DNA of 64,000 nucleotides from Lineus longissimus (GCF_910592395.1 NC_088311.1:16992501-17056500), one strand, 5' to 3'; shown: positions 11,601 to 22,823, numbered from the stretch's first letter. The notes: generated from the letters alone by a model not told the origin. Numbers and translations are program-made.

Positions 11601-14600
11601 AGTTAGACACTTCAGATATTATACACCTATTGATAATTAGATGTCTGCCTTTAATATGTAAAGAGCAATCTCTAGTGAACTCACACAACTGTTTGACATG
11701 GGGGAGCCCCCAAAACCCCCGTCCTTCTGACATATATAGCCAGTACATTGGGGGGAAGGCCCCCCCCCCCCCCCCCCCCCCCATTGGACTCTAAAAATAG
11801 AATTCCTTGGAGACGCTGAACAATAAGGCCCCATAAAGAAATAGTCCCCCCCACCCCGGTAGCTGCCTCGTATCTGCTGACAGAAGCAGCTCTTTGTGGT
11901 GAAATAATAATTGAATGCATGTCATGACACCAATGAGCTTTTTCTCATTTCAGAAACAGTTGCATGGTTGGAATGAATTTCCAAATCAGTCCGTCAAATC
12001 TCTATGCAATGAAAATTGAAATGTCACAACTGTCTCCACCGACGTTGTCCTGTATGTCCTAGCAGACGATTTTTGAATAAATGATGTGACTGATATACTT
12101 GTAGATTGGAATGAATTATTTCTTCAATGATATGAAAGTTGAAAACCCTCTGACATGTCTGAGTACAAAAATGCAGAGGCAAGACACACCATGCATGTCA
12201 TGACACCCAGGAGCTTTTTCTCATTTCTGAAACAGTTGCATGGTTGGAATGAATTTCCAAATCAGTCCGTCAAATCTCTATCCAAATGGAACTTTATGAC
12301 CACTCTATATTTGTGTAGTAGTGTTAAAACTGACTTTTTTGAAGTCAAATGCGTAAATCGAGAAGAAGAGGACGTTTTCTTTGTCTAAGAATTATACAGG
12401 ACGAAATGTATAATATTTGGGGGTTTTCGTGATTGTCCGGCCCAATTGGCAATATTGCCATTTGGGATGGTGAACAGAGCTACGAGCAAATGCGACGCTT
12501 ATGATTTATTTAAAGAAATAAAATGCCCGATTTAACATCCTGCAGAATCAGGGGAATCGGGCGTTTCCAGTGATATACGACACAAATGGGTTGTTCTCAT
12601 GCATTCACTTTGGAAACGCATTTTAAAATAGATGTTACGTCCTGTTAATGGGGCACGTCATCATCGCGTACATTTGGGAAAAACTCCCTAACGAGACCCT
12701 AGCAGACGATTTTTAAATACATGATGTCCCACACCCGCACTTCAGTGGCGCCGGTGTGAATAAATCTACTTGCGTGAATGGTCAATGGCTCATGACGTCA
12801 TGAAATAATTGCGTCACGAGGAAGGAAACAATGGGAATCATGGTAACTGTGGTTGCGGTGCGTCGTGAAAGCAGGATCGGCAAGCGCGGCCCGTATGGAA
12901 TGCGACAAACTGTACCGGAACCGGAATTGTCATGGGTCTGCACAAATTTTTTCAGATTCGATGGACATGATGGATATATGAATTTTGTTTACACTTTATA
13001 CACACGTAACCATTACACTCACTACGTTGTGTGAGTTATCAATCCGACCATTTATCTTTGGCGACATGTGACCACTCGACTGTGTTTGAAAATGTATGTA
13101 CAACTAAAGAATGATGTCAAACTAACACATTTTTAAATTTTTTAAGATGAAAATGATATACTAGTATATTTTTTCAACACCAAACGCAATGGTATATGGA
13201 GAATAAGGTAGATTTACATTGTATATCAATGTAAAGTCAAGATGGTAAAATTCTGGGGGAAACTGGTCCTACAGGAACAAACTTTAGCCGGAAAAATGTA
13301 TAAAATTGCATACCATAGACACCAAAACGGTCAAAATATCAAATGGGTCGCGTTTGTCAAAAATATTTTGGAACTTTGTGGGCTCGGGGACATCTGGCTG
13401 ACACAGACGTTCCCCAACGTTATTTATATCGGTGATATTGTCAGAAGACGACTGCAGGACCAGTATCTCCAAGAATGGCGCAATACTCTGATAAACTCTC
13501 CAAAATGTTTGATCTACAGAGAAATCAAGTTTGCATGGGGTTTTGAGAATTATTTGCTTTGTCTATCTCAAGCCCAACGTATATTACTCTGTAAATTAAG
13601 ATGTACCAACCATAAACTCCCTATAGAATTAGGCCGATATAATAACCCCCCCCCCCCCCCCCAGATATCCCGATTTATTTAAATATGTAAAACGTTTGAA
13701 CTTGCCAAAGAATACATTAATAAAACTAACTAATTTTTTGTCAAAGTCTCTCCAACTACTCTAATCATATTGTAAGCAAATTCGTATTCTTTTGTTGATG
13801 TTAAAAAACCTTCGCATGTATATTCGTATTTCTATTGTATATAGGTAGTTTTGTGCTCTACGCAATGTAATTTTGTTGAGCAATAAACCTTATTCTATTC
13901 TATTCTATCCGATAGAATGGCCTATTTCCTGTTTCGCCTATTCCTGTTTCGCCTACTTTCCAGTACCCCTACAATAAATCGACTCTCCCACGGGTGTTCA
14001 CACTGGATGCGAATTGAAACCGAATTCCGTAGAGCGCTCTCCGGAATACGAATTGGTTAATCCAGTTTCAGAACGGTCGCGTCACACTGGCCCGAATACG
14101 CATTCAAATCGGTTTAAAACGCGCCACACTCAATGCATACTAACGACGCGCCATCTATTATTATTATTATTATTATTATTATTTATTAACCTCCCATATG
14201 GGGAATAAAATTTACAAGTACAAAACATATAAGTGTATAATATCACAGTATCACACAGTCATTATTAACAAGTTAAAATCGCGTAAGGTGCTTGACCATT
14301 TCCATCTCCCGGCCATGCCTATTGCCAAAGTTCGGGTCAAAGAGGAGTGTCCTCAGCGAGTCGACACCACCGTCGCTAAATGCGGAGAATCCCGGCCTCG
14401 CCCTCGAAAACGAGGCCAAAACCGGGGAAAACCCCGCCGCGACGATGTTGCTGACCAGTGTACCTTTGACCAACGAACCGGCGGCAACATACCTTGCCAG
14501 GAAATGGAAATGCAAGTCACGTGCAAGGGAGTTGATTTTTCCCTATTCTATGGCATAACGAAAAACGATTTGAGTTAATGAGATCATTTAAATACATCAG

Positions 14601-16834
14601 TTAAGTACATTAGTTCGGAGCACTAGTTCCCGCGGTCAAAGGTCAATTTCCATGCGCCGAGCGCATGCGCAGTGCGATCGAAAACCTTAATTCGTATCAA
14701 GCGCGTCACACTTGAAATCTCAATACGGTTTCGTTGATTCGGATTAGCTGATTCGCATTCAATTCGGTTTAAGAACCGTGTTGGTTAAAGCGGATTGAGA
14801 TCGGTATGAACCGAATTGAGTGTGACGCCCCAATACGTATCAACGTTTTAATTCGAATTCAATTCGTGTTAAAACCCCAGTGTGACCACGGCATATGGGA
14901 TGCATGTCCATTTTATGGGGAAAATGTGAGGGGACAATTGGATGATGTTAACGATGTGATGACAATTTGACTAATCAAATGCCATCAACTTTGTTAACAA
15001 ACCATGCCATGACCGTTTTGAAAGAGTCACCTTGAAAGCGGGGACAGTCCGGGACTTATTTGACCATAGGACCATAGGACCATACTGACACACAGTAAAA
15101 ACTAACAGATTAAGTAGAGTAAAGCAGTCGTTTATTTTATGAAAACTGAATTCATGAGTTTTTGATAAAAATACATAATATTGTACATTCTCATAATTAT
15201 GATCAAAATCAGCTGTAAAACCCATGTCATAATATACATGTAGGTACAGCACATATAAAGTCAAACAAGGTGGAAAATACATATCATGATATTATGTCAG
15301 ACAAGGTAACTGATGGCATCAACGTAACTCATTATGTCCCTCTCTCCATTGACGTATTGTTCTTTGAGGCGTAACATACGTTCGTCAATGCGTACATATG
15401 TGGCTCTCCTCGGGTTTGGTCGGTCAGTAAGGGACGGTTCATATTCCTACGTCTGTGGGGAGGTTAGCAATACATTTGAATAGGCGAAACAGGAATAGGC
15501 TAAACAGGAATTAGGCGAAACAGGAATAGGCGAAACAGGAATTAGGCGAAACAGGAATAGGCGAAACAGGAATTAGGCGAAACAGGAATTAGGCGAAACA
15601 GGAATAGGCGAAACAGGAATAGGCGGAACAGGAATAGGCGAAACAGGAATACACCAGAATGGGTGGATCAGGCCTTTACAAAACCTAGTACAAAACGTCA
15701 TCTTTAGGTAGTCCGCAATATCTATCAAGTATTTTCTTTATGGGCTGTCACTTAGATGCGTTACACGCAACGTACTGCATCATTAATTTGCTGGACATAA
15801 GCATTTCCGTTTATGAATAGTATCGATAGGAAGTTGAGCTATCAATACCATTCCTGAGTGTCGAGCTCAACAGGAAAACAACACTTTTCAATCTCCGTGA
15901 TCTGACTCACTCGACGACACTCCACGGCCATTCGGGCGGATACGCGCACTTGAATTGGGACGGCCCTGTGTCTGGCCAATTGCTCGCATACATCAAATGA
16001 AACGACCAAGGGCCATTGTGCTCACCGTATAGGTATTTGGTGGTTAGGAATTCATCCTGGTTAAGAAACATGCGACATGTATAGTATATAAGTCAAACCA
16101 AAGTCGGTATGAAATGTGATGTATTGTTGCTTGGAGTACCTTCCATAAAAATATCATCGAAAACAAGCCACTAACAAGCGAGATATTGAACTTTCAACAT
16201 CTTTTAGTTTTGGCCTCCTGGTGGCCAAGTCGAGAATCAGATAGGATCGAAATTCGGTGTCCGAGGTTACATGTCTAGGGAGTCATGTGTACCAAATTTC
16301 AAGTTCATAGCTTCTAGTTCATAGGTGTAAATTGATGGACAGTGTATTGGGAATGATCTGATCACTTGTGACCTAACCACTGGTACTTCTATCAGTGGCT
16401 ACGGTGTGGTCAATCAGTTTCCCTGTCTTTTAGCCTAAGCTTATTGACAACGAATCTTCAATAAAAGAAATCTCATTGATGATTAAGAGAAATCTTTAAG
16501 CGTCTGCCATCCTAAACTCTTACTATAAAATTGATGCAAGGGCAAAATGCATATTTATTTAACAAATTGGTGTCGTCCGCCCATTGTCCATCCTGATTGA
16601 ACAATGTTGAATCGTATCCAACGACACTCCGCATAACATCTAAGTGGGTTCGGCTTGCATATCCAGAAACGATCTTAGATCGATGATTCTATAGAGTAAT
16701 ATATACTTGGTCCAAGATCTCGGTTATAATCGATACTCTATAGATAAAACCCTACCGTTTGTGGTGCTTGCTCCTGTGAATATCCCCAGCAGAAGAATTA
16801 GCGGGAAAATCATGCTGACGGCGTGTCCTTTCAT
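2471..16834 (-). CDS. Gene B: tandem paralogue of the receptor phosphatase (5' exons only)
   Basis: Three exons seen: signal peptide 16834-16756, EGF 5193-5062 and FTP-N 2665-2471, all joining in phase 1. The gene continues left of the window. The last two exons are near-identical to gene A's first visible exons because they lie in a duplicated segment. The first intron (11.6 kb) is loaded with transposons, including a whole Harbinger element. Other exons may hide between 5193 and 16756; none was recognised. The tie between the signal-peptide exon and the EGF exon rests on strand, order and phase, not on a transcript. Confidence 0.68.
5062..5193 (-). CDS. Gene B exon: EGF-like repeat
   Basis: 132 bp, same borders as the copy at 63826-63957, all cysteines kept, few substitutions (GCSTKYFG against GCPTKHFG). 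Open and spliceable. Confidence 0.85.
5573..6768 (+). CDS. Harbinger 1 Myb/SANT-like DNA-binding protein (3 exons)
   Basis: Exons 5573-6033, 6317-6439 and 6564-6768, phases 2 and 2, all GT-AG; stop TAG; AATAAA at 6801. The N-terminus has a Myb/SANT-like fold (FTPDQRRALIELVRVHEDIV, with KQAAWEKIAGDMNALF and DLWRRMKIKAKA), then an acidic linker, then a charged coiled coil (EQKMSLLNLQQEAAKFKKRA). In Harbinger systems this partner binds the element ends and brings the transposase into the nucleus. An upstream TTG at 5567 is in frame, but the ATG at 5573 is the natural start. About 262 residues. Confidence 0.8.
6820..9661 (-). CDS. Harbinger 1 transposase, HARBI1-like (2 exons)
   Basis: Exons 9661-8786 and 7017-6820 join in phase 0 at CGATGTTCA/GTAAGT and TAG/TTGCAG, giving about 357 residues, normal for HARBI1-type DDE nucleases. 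Catalytic set: GALDGSHVPI (D), WYGSAHDSRIF (D), LLGDPAYTC and RGVIERAFGVWKRRF (E). The second exon restores the conserved tail ATACLHNLAIRRNDPLPDDY. No stop or frameshift in the exons, so it may be active. The 1.77-kb intron is swollen by two nested insertions. Start chosen at ATG 9661; upstream GTG codons are in frame. Confidence 0.88.
7110..8666. mobile_element. Mariner-like MITE in the transposase intron, split by pearl-like copy B
   Basis: Ends CACTGTAAAAAAACGGTA (left) and, on the other strand, CATTGGTTGAAAAAACGGTA (right), with TA on both sides. Interior shares GGTATT/GGTGTTGA motifs on both flanks of the pearl insertion at 7351-8572. About 330 bp without the insertion. Confidence 0.6.
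7351..8572 (+). mobile_element. Pearl/Helentron-like element (copy B)
   Basis: Same ends as copy A (TGAAATGGCCAGGGCC; GGTGAGCC), tandem ~300-bp repeats, then an ACGG/ACG microsatellite at 8470-8534. It also sits inside an A-run, here within a MITE in the Harbinger transposase intron. Confidence 0.75.
9914..10915. other. Gene B intron sequence with no recognised feature
   Basis: No coding, RNA or clear repeat structure seen, apart from short ORFs overlapping on both strands. Confidence 0.4.
10916..11493. mobile_element. Long-TIR (foldback) element
   Basis: Arms of about 125 bp (10916-11040 and 11368-11493) are near-perfect inverted repeats starting TTTACTAAAGCTGAAAGGGT and containing GTCCTGGGTGCCGACAAATG. 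About 330 bp of unrelated spacer. The ORFs on both arms mirror each other and are not genes. Confidence 0.75.
11916..12283 (+). repeat. Direct repeat pair, ~90 bp, 277 bp apart
   Basis: 11916-12006 and 12193-12283 share CAGTTGCATGGTTGGAATGA and flanks with few changes. A related short block (CCTAGCAGACGATTTTT) occurs at 12058 and 12699. No coding sense. Poly-C tract at 11760-11782 just upstream. Confidence 0.6.
13242..13918 (+). mobile_element. LINE (non-LTR retrotransposon) 3' fragment
   Basis: A 146-codon ORF resembling the C-terminal end of LINE ORF2 (SPKCLIYREIKFAWGFENY, ILLCKLRCTNHKLPIELGRY), broken in a poly-C run near 13650. Followed by ~200 bp of 3' UTR, a GAGCAATAAACC block and a TATTC-type tail repeat at 13889-13910. 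5'-truncated. Confidence 0.6.
13919..13956 (-). repeat. Short inverted copy of the 16-bp minisatellite
   Basis: Three units of CCTATTCCTGTTTCG, the reverse complement of the array at 15479-15651. Confidence 0.6.
13993..14895. mobile_element. MITE with GTGTTCACACTGG ends
   Basis: Left end GTGTTCACACTGG, right end read backwards GTGGTCACACTGG; AATTGAATTCG/CGAATTGAAACCG blocks recur near both ends. Internal (TTA)n at 14154-14183. ORFs on both strands at 14198-14578 are not supported as genes. Confidence 0.55.
15479..15651 (+). repeat. 16-bp minisatellite (TAGGCGAAACAGGAAT)n
   Basis: About eleven units of 15-16 bp with almost no divergence, so a young array. Confidence 0.9.
15998..16330 (+). 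mobile_element. Pearl/Helentron-like element, 5' fragment (copy D)
   Basis: Starts TGAAACGACCAAGGGCCATT and keeps one core repeat (GGCCTCCTGGTGGCCAA); the microsatellite and 3' hairpin are missing. Truncated near 16330, in gene B intron 1. Confidence 0.55.
16756..16834 (-). CDS. Gene B exon 1: signal peptide
   Basis: ATG at 16834; 26 codons plus one base, donor GTAGGG. The peptide MKGHAVSMIFPLILLLG followed by IFTGAST is a typical signal peptide with a short basic start, a hydrophobic core and small residues at the cleavage end. Phase 1 matches the EGF exon. TATA-like and NFI-like sites lie upstream. Confidence 0.72.
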
Positions 16835-16940
16835 GACGATAGAATCAGGAACCTGCTTTCAAGGTCTACTATTCTGTCAATGAGAGACACTTCCTGGATC
16901 GTACACGTAAAATACATATTTATTGTATATTCGACTCTAC

Positions 16941-17145
16941 ATTGGCCAATGTGGCGCTCGCTATATAAGTGCTGACAAATAAAATAGGCCGGGTCTATTT
17001 GGCAAGCCGCTCGCCGAACAGGCATCTTTTTTTGTCCTGTTTGGAGAGCCGCTTGCCAAACAGCACTAAAAAGCCACCCTGTTCGGCAAGCCGGGCTTGC
17101 CAAACAGGGCAAAAATACTACCCTCTTTGGCGAGCCGGAGAGGTT
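16941..17145 (-). promoter_or_regulatory. Putative gene B promoter: TATA-like box and NFI-like palindromes
   Basis: Read on the minus strand towards the ATG at 16834: four palindrome-like blocks of form TTGGC-AGCC-G-CTTGCCAAA (about 17126-17140, 17079-17107, 17039-17060, 16998-17018), then ACTTATATAG at 16970-16961, then ATTGGCCAAT at 16950-16941. A fifth block is at 17492-17516. The spacing suits a TATA promoter with a start near 16930. The NFI reading (TTGGC-N5-GCCAA) is by resemblance only. Confidence 0.45.
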
Positions 17146-17519
17146 ACAACATGTTGGCCAATCAGAGAGCAGTGACGTCATATTCGAATTTATATGCGCA
17201 TATTTAACAATGGCCGACTTCCCGCTCTCGATTCAATTTCTGTTTCTAAACTCGGGTTTTGGTCAATAATCCATGAAGAAGCATGTACATGTACATGACT
17301 GTATGGATTTACAAAAAAAGTCATAAACGTGATTTAACTGATAAGCATGTTAAATGCATTAGTGAGCATTTCTAAAGGCGTTTCACTGTAACTCCAGTGT
17401 TGCTGACCGTGTTGCCATGAATGATAATGAGCTCCTGGATGGTTGAATATGCATGAGTTCGGCTCTCCATCTAGGGCAGAAAAAAGGCGCTGTTTGGTGA
17501 GCCGGGCTTGCCAAATAGT

Positions 17520-18144
17520 CACTTCCAATAAAATAATTAAAGTAGGTTACTCTTGCCTAACCTGCCTAACGGGGTATTGAAGACAGCAGATTAAGTGGTT
17601 ATCGCAAATAAACTACTTCCTTGTCGCCAACACAGCATCTCATTAGCGGACATTTTCATGCAAGCGTATTGAGGACTGAGCAATTCAAAAAGATATAGGG
17701 CCTACATGATCGTGTAACATGATGATCACAATAGGTCGCCTATTTTTTTCAATATTTGTTTTAGTTTCAACCTTTATCGTCCCATTCTGCTTAAAAACAT
17801 TGACTTTGATCGATTAGAATGGAGTTACTGTAGAACAGAAAATTTGCGCGACATAAAATTTTTTTTTGGACATTTCGCGGAAGAATATTTTCGCGAATCA
17901 AGAATTTTTTTCATCTAATAAATTGAAAATTGTATAGTACACGTATACTCAAATCCACTGTCAACATGTCTGAATGTATGGAGTAATTAAGCCTATAGCA
18001 CTCAATGATTAGCATCGGCAAAAGGCAATTAGGCAAAAGTCATTGAAGAGAAGTGGAATTTGTGTTTGTTTGGTGTAATCATGATACGTGCTATATGTAT
18101 TGCAATGTTGGGTTTGACTCGCACATGAAAGTTTTCGATGATTG
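17520..18144. other. Region without recognised feature
   Basis: AT-rich sequence upstream of gene B; short runs of A and T only. Confidence 0.35.
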
Positions 18145-18146
18145 TA

Positions 18147-18861
18147 TAGTCCTACCAGAAAGTAAATTTCCACCAATTTAAAAAAATCCACACAAATAAA
18201 ATAAGATATTTGAATGCGGTTTTCAGCTGAGTATGGTATATTTAGTTGGTCATATATCTGATGTATTTGGATGCACCTCATTCCATCCTTTCATTATGTA
18301 ACAAACATTTCAAAAAGGTCCAAAAATCACTTTTTTTATTTTTTGTGCCTTTTCAAAAATTTAAATGAGCCCATCACGAACTGTGCTTTATGACCATCAT
18401 TTTTTGGCACTTGCAATTCCATAGAGTGTGTTCAATAGTCATGACAAATACACATTTTTACTTACGGTTTTTATGTTATTGAAAAAAAATCTCTTCCATA
18501 ACCTTTGATAATCCCTCATGTATGAGCTGAGTTGGCCATAAAGACCCTGACTGACTGCATTGCTGACGATGAGGGGTGTTCTCAAAGGTCACCAGCTGTC
18601 TAAAAAAAACCAATCACCTGTAGCGAGCTAAAACTAATCTTCGAAATAAAAGAACGAAAATAAAATAAAATAAAAAAGTTACTTTTTGGACATTTTTTAA
18701 ATTGCTTGTTACATAATGAAGAGACAGGATAAGCTGGACCCGAATACAACAGATACATGACCAAATAGACATACCATTATCTGCTGGAAACCGCATTCAA
18801 TTATCTTACTCTATCTCTGTGATATTAAAAAACCTGTGGAATTTACTTTCTGGTAGGACTG
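18147..18861. mobile_element. Mariner-type long-TIR MITE
   Basis: Arms of ~200 bp, roughly 18147-18335 and 18650-18861, start AGTCCTACCAGAAAGTAAAT (one base inside the end). TA on both sides (18145-18146, 18862-18863). No transposase. Confidence 0.65.
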
Positions 18862-18863
18862 TA

Positions 18864-19426
18864 CATATGGAGAAATAACTACACATATATCGAAGTGTAG
18901 GTTATTTTATTTTAGGAGACTTGTGTTGGTCTATTTACCACTCTGCCACCGAAGCGACCTGGTCACAATCTCGATGCGTTGACTGATTTTTCAATATGGC
19001 GATGACTAATGGTATTAGAGAGACTATGTCCCCTATCTCATTCCCGTGGCGCCCCTCTAAATGTTAGGTTGCATCTGTATATACAAAGTAGCTTTATTGA
19101 TACGGAACTCACGTATATCGGGTGAGGAAGAAAAAACCCGAAGTTAAATGTCTCTAAGACGCATTATCCAGGCAACGGACAGAGCGGACAGATTTTCGAA
19201 TGAAGGGATCAAAATGGGTCAGGAAAATATACCTCTACATCGTAAGGGAGCCAAAGCAGTTCTGCACCGCCTCTTTACTACAATCTGCCGGCGTTGTGCG
19301 AATTATCCAAGGAGGAGGCTTTAGGATTGACGCCTACTGCCGGTAAGTCGGCATGCACCCCTGCAAAGTGACCTGACGGCGCCAAATGGGAGACGCGGCT
19401 CTTCACCATTTATTTCATAAATTTGT
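18864..19426. other. Region without recognised feature
   Basis: No open reading frame with recognisable motifs and no repeat structure seen. Confidence 0.35.
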
Positions 19427-19443
19427 TTGATCACGCCCAAACA

Positions 19444-19627
19444 TCATCTGTCAGGAATTTTCCCAGAGGTTAAAATTACATTGAAAATCAATGACAGAGT
19501 GTTGAACATATTTTCAATACAAGCTTTGAGCATCTCATTTGTAACATTATCAATACAAGTGGCTTTGTCATTCTTAACTGCTCGAACGCCTTTAATAGAG
19601 AGTATTCGCACCCGCACGGTTATCCAA
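19444..19627 (-). pseudogene. LINE reverse transcriptase fragment
   Basis: A short frame with DKATCIDNVTNEMLKACI and FNVILTSGKIPD, matching the N-terminal RT motif (KAxGxDGIxxExLK ... GxIPD) of non-LTR elements. Only this block remains; Harbinger 2 begins directly beside it. Confidence 0.6.
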
Positions 19628-20250
19628 ACGACTACATTTAGGTCATCAAATAATGCGGTCTTATGACGTTTACACATACGGTTTGGAGAGATTATTATCC
19701 GTAGCTAGTTACAATACGTGTGTGAAAAAAGCATGATTATCCAAAAAAAATCTTCCCACAAAGATAGTTTTTCTTTATAAATCATTAATGAAAAAATATC
19801 TTTGCAATTTTTGTGAAACATTTCGTTTCTGGCATTTGTATCCATGTTTATTTCACTTTTAAATATATTGTTTATAGCCGTTCATGATTGCCTTTTTCAT
19901 TGATGTCCAAAACAGTCAAAAGAGGCATTTCGCAATTTAACTGATTAAAAAATCAGCACTGTTAAGTCATCGACTTCTGTGCGGTCGTTACGTGTACACA
20001 GGCCCTTATAAGAGGCCTTTTGGCTAGCATTTCACGCATAACAAGCTGGATATCCGCAAGGTAAATGGCGTTTAGCATGTTTGGTAAAATACACTACGGG
20101 TAGCTTGATTTTCTCTGGTGGTAGATCTCAGTGCCAGAAGTAGCTAATTTTTATTAATCCTTTGTTTCGGAAATAATTTCGTATTCTTTAAATGGAATTT
20201 TATGATTTTAAAAAAGGCCTGCATAAAACTTACCTGATTCTCTTGTAGCA

Positions 20251-21413
20251 TGGCGACCGAAGGTGCAAGTACCAGCAAGTCAACAAACCAAAAAAACGCG
20301 CCTACTCGATTTTTCCCGGCACTTGACATTCTTCTTCTCTGAGAACTGGTTGCGGTACAACCAACAACTAAGCCAGCGTGGGATGAAGTCCACGAACATG
20401 TGAACACAGCTTTGACGGAGGTGAAGCGCGACAGCTTTGTCACTCTCCGGGCATGCAAGGATAGGGTGAAAACTCTCCAAGAGGCTCATCAGAAGGACGA
20501 GTTGAAATCTCACCTTAAACACTGAAACATTGCAGTGTAACACAAATGTGGCTAAGAGCGGCCCCATACACTCTGTGTCATTAGGCCCTTGGTGATTTTT
20601 AGTTACCAGGGAGATATCATTTTCTTGATGGAAAAATTGGTCCAAGTATATACATGTACTATGTGTTTTTCCATTGCTTTAGCACCAATTAAAACACTAT
20701 TTTATAATTTATACTCCCAGTTTCTTTCTCGGCTGAAAATGCGTCACGTTGACCTTTGATCAGGACCTGCAATGCTACTCATCAACTTTTGTGTCACTTT
20801 TTAGGTCTGGGACAGATGAGGAATACGACGAGCGAGCCCAGCTGCTTACTGAGTTGGCCAGCCTTAGTGTGGAAAGGGCGGCCAAAAAGCAGGAAGAAAA
20901 ACCTGATCTCAAGGAAGCCCAGGGACGACAAATACGCCAGGCTGCTATGGAGACGCTGAAAGTAAGAGACGATCCGGAAGAACACGCAGATGGTTTTGAT
21001 CGTGAGTTGGACGGAGCTGATAAAAATCTCGAACAACATGGAAAGAAAGGTAAGAATAACTTTTTCTTCTTCACGAAAGTATGAAACTCGCTTTAATGGC
21101 AGCTACTGATTGACAGTACGTACATTGTATTACATGTAACATAACCCGACTCTGCATTAAACGGCGGGTACACTATTCTTTTTGCAGCTGCGAATTGCAC
21201 CACCATGCCGGCAACGAAGAAGCGTCGAACTGATTCTGCAGAGTACGTGACGTATCTAAAAGATCAACTTTCCTTTGAAAAAGAGCGTTTCGAAGTAGAA
21301 AAGAAGGAAAGAGAGGCGAGGGTCCAGAGGGATCAGCAAATGATGGAAATGATGATGACGTTGGCAAAAACAAAAATTAGATGCTGCTTGCACGATGTAA
21401 GATTTGACAAATA
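20251..21413 (+). pseudogene. Harbinger 2 Myb-like partner protein, broken
   Basis: Exon 1 from ATG 20251 reads MATEGASTSKSTNQKNAPT, then a SANT/Myb-like helix set interrupted by an in-frame TGA at 20340-20342; after it come AWDEVHEHVNTALTEVKRDS and CKDRVKTLQEAHQKDELKS, with no proper donor. Exon 2 about 20806-21050 (SGTDEEYDERAQLLTELASL; donor GTAAGA), exon 3 about 21188-21413 with a coiled coil (EKERFEVEKKEREARVQ). AATAAA at 21410. Same architecture as the Harbinger 1 partner. Confidence 0.65.
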
Positions 21414-21497
21414 AATAATTACTCGCAGATTAAATTTGGACTTTTCGTCTGTAATTTGCACAATTCAAATATTTTCTCTACGTTTACAACGCAAAGT

Positions 21498-22563
21498 TCA
21501 GGCTAAATAGTTCTCTAAAGTTGGAGGGTCCAGTTGAAAGTACTGACTCGTCTGATTGCCATAGACACATGTACGACAGTTGACCAGAAGAGCACCTACC
21601 AAGTAATACTTGGCTACTGGAGACAACAGTACTTTTAAATTTTTCCTAAAGTCCAAAAACGCGTAGTTTCGCAATAAATTTCCGAACTCCCATTCCACGC
21701 ATTGACGGACAGAGGACATTCTCCTGTTGAATTCTTCTTCTGCGGCACACAGGTTTGCTCCTCTGACTGGACTCGACAGATACCTTCGAATGGGATAAGC
21801 CGGATCGCCGTATATTGCAAATGGCAGGCCATTCTTATCAGTGAGATCTCTAGCCTCCATTTGCTCCATCAGTCCACTCATACGAAGCAAAGCGCAATCG
21901 TGTCGACGCCCTTCCAGTTGACCATACAGACGCGTAATCAACCCGTTTGGTATGGCTACTGACTGAAATTTAATCGCATGTATACGCGTATGCCCATTAT
22001 AACACACGCGTTGATGGCGTGTTGGCCTGCATATAGGACGAACCGTGCCATCTACGAAATCTATGCAGTTCAGCAGCGGGGCACCCTTCGCGTGTATCTG
22101 GTCTGCATGGATTTGAAGTTGTGCGGGATCCAGCCATGGGTTGTCGAGAGTCCTAAAACGATGAGCATGAGTGTTGTACAGAAGGCTTATAGTCTCATCA
22201 ATCACCATTGACATGGTAGATGCAGGTCGTCCAAAAAACCTTTCCAAATCGCTCAGTCTGTTCGGATACGAAAATCGCCTTAAAACCTTACACAATGCAT
22301 CGCGTCCGCTGCACGTGCACCTGTTTGTTACAGTAATGACATCAGGAAGTCCCGACAAGCGATACAGACGATACAGTTCTTCCTTCTTGAACCATGTTCC
22401 TGAACCGAAAGTTGAACCATGACTGGTCATCAGCAAGCTCATCCAAATTAAACCTCGGCCATTGAGGGTCGTATGTAATCACGCGTTCCTGTGGTCTATC
22501 GTGAAAAAGAATGTATAGAAGATCTTCATCCTCTTCCTCGACTGCCATTTGTAGAAGGTCCAT
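21498..22563 (-). pseudogene. Harbinger 2 DDE transposase, probable frameshift
   Basis: The main frame (22442-21498) has the DDE set: NCIDFVDGTVRPI (D), EGRRHDCALLRMSG (D), AIYGDPAYPIRRYLSSP and RQCVEWEFGNLL (E). The expected N-terminus is in another frame (22563-22342: MDLLQMAVEEEDEDLLYILF to DQSWFNFRFR), so a frameshift lies near 22395. No splice site explains the switch. A shorter protein from ATG 22442 cannot be excluded. Confidence 0.72.
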
Positions 22564-22823
22564 GTTGAAAGTCTATTGAGCGTCGACTGTTCACTTTACC
22601 ACTTGTAGGTCTCCTCGGACATGACCCGTGCAAAGCGCAGATAATAATTACCTAACCTGTCGAATGCCATTGACAAATTGAAGGTACCTGCCTTCTACAA
22701 GGGAAACTTACATAAACCTTGTCTATCAACTATCCGTAAAGGCTAACCGAATCTATCAGCGAAATCACGATAAATTAAACGTTGACCGTTTCACGGTTAC
22801 GGATGACTAAATGTGGTCGTTAA

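Larger units (their letters stand above)
19628..22823. mobile_element. PIF/Harbinger transposon 2, decayed
   Basis: Proposed inverted ends: CGACTACATTTAGGTCATC at 19628 and, on the other strand, CGACCACATTTAGTCATC near 22823. Inside are a Myb-like gene (+) and a DDE transposase (-), again convergent, but both are damaged. A sequence like the left end (CGACATTTAGGTCATCA) is also found at 3134 and 61986 in both duplication copies, suggesting related MITEs there. Confidence 0.65.

Noticed and set aside
14198-14578. Overlapping ORFs on both strands (126 and 80 codons)
   Set aside because: No motif, mirrored on both strands and enclosed by MITE ends.
16831-17181. 116-codon minus ORF over the gene B promoter
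   Set aside because: Its bulk is the palindrome cluster read as protein; the signal-peptide frame is different.
20144-20645. Minus ORFs of 104 and 121 codons
   Set aside because: Antisense shadows of the broken Myb-like gene, whose plus-strand sense is clear.
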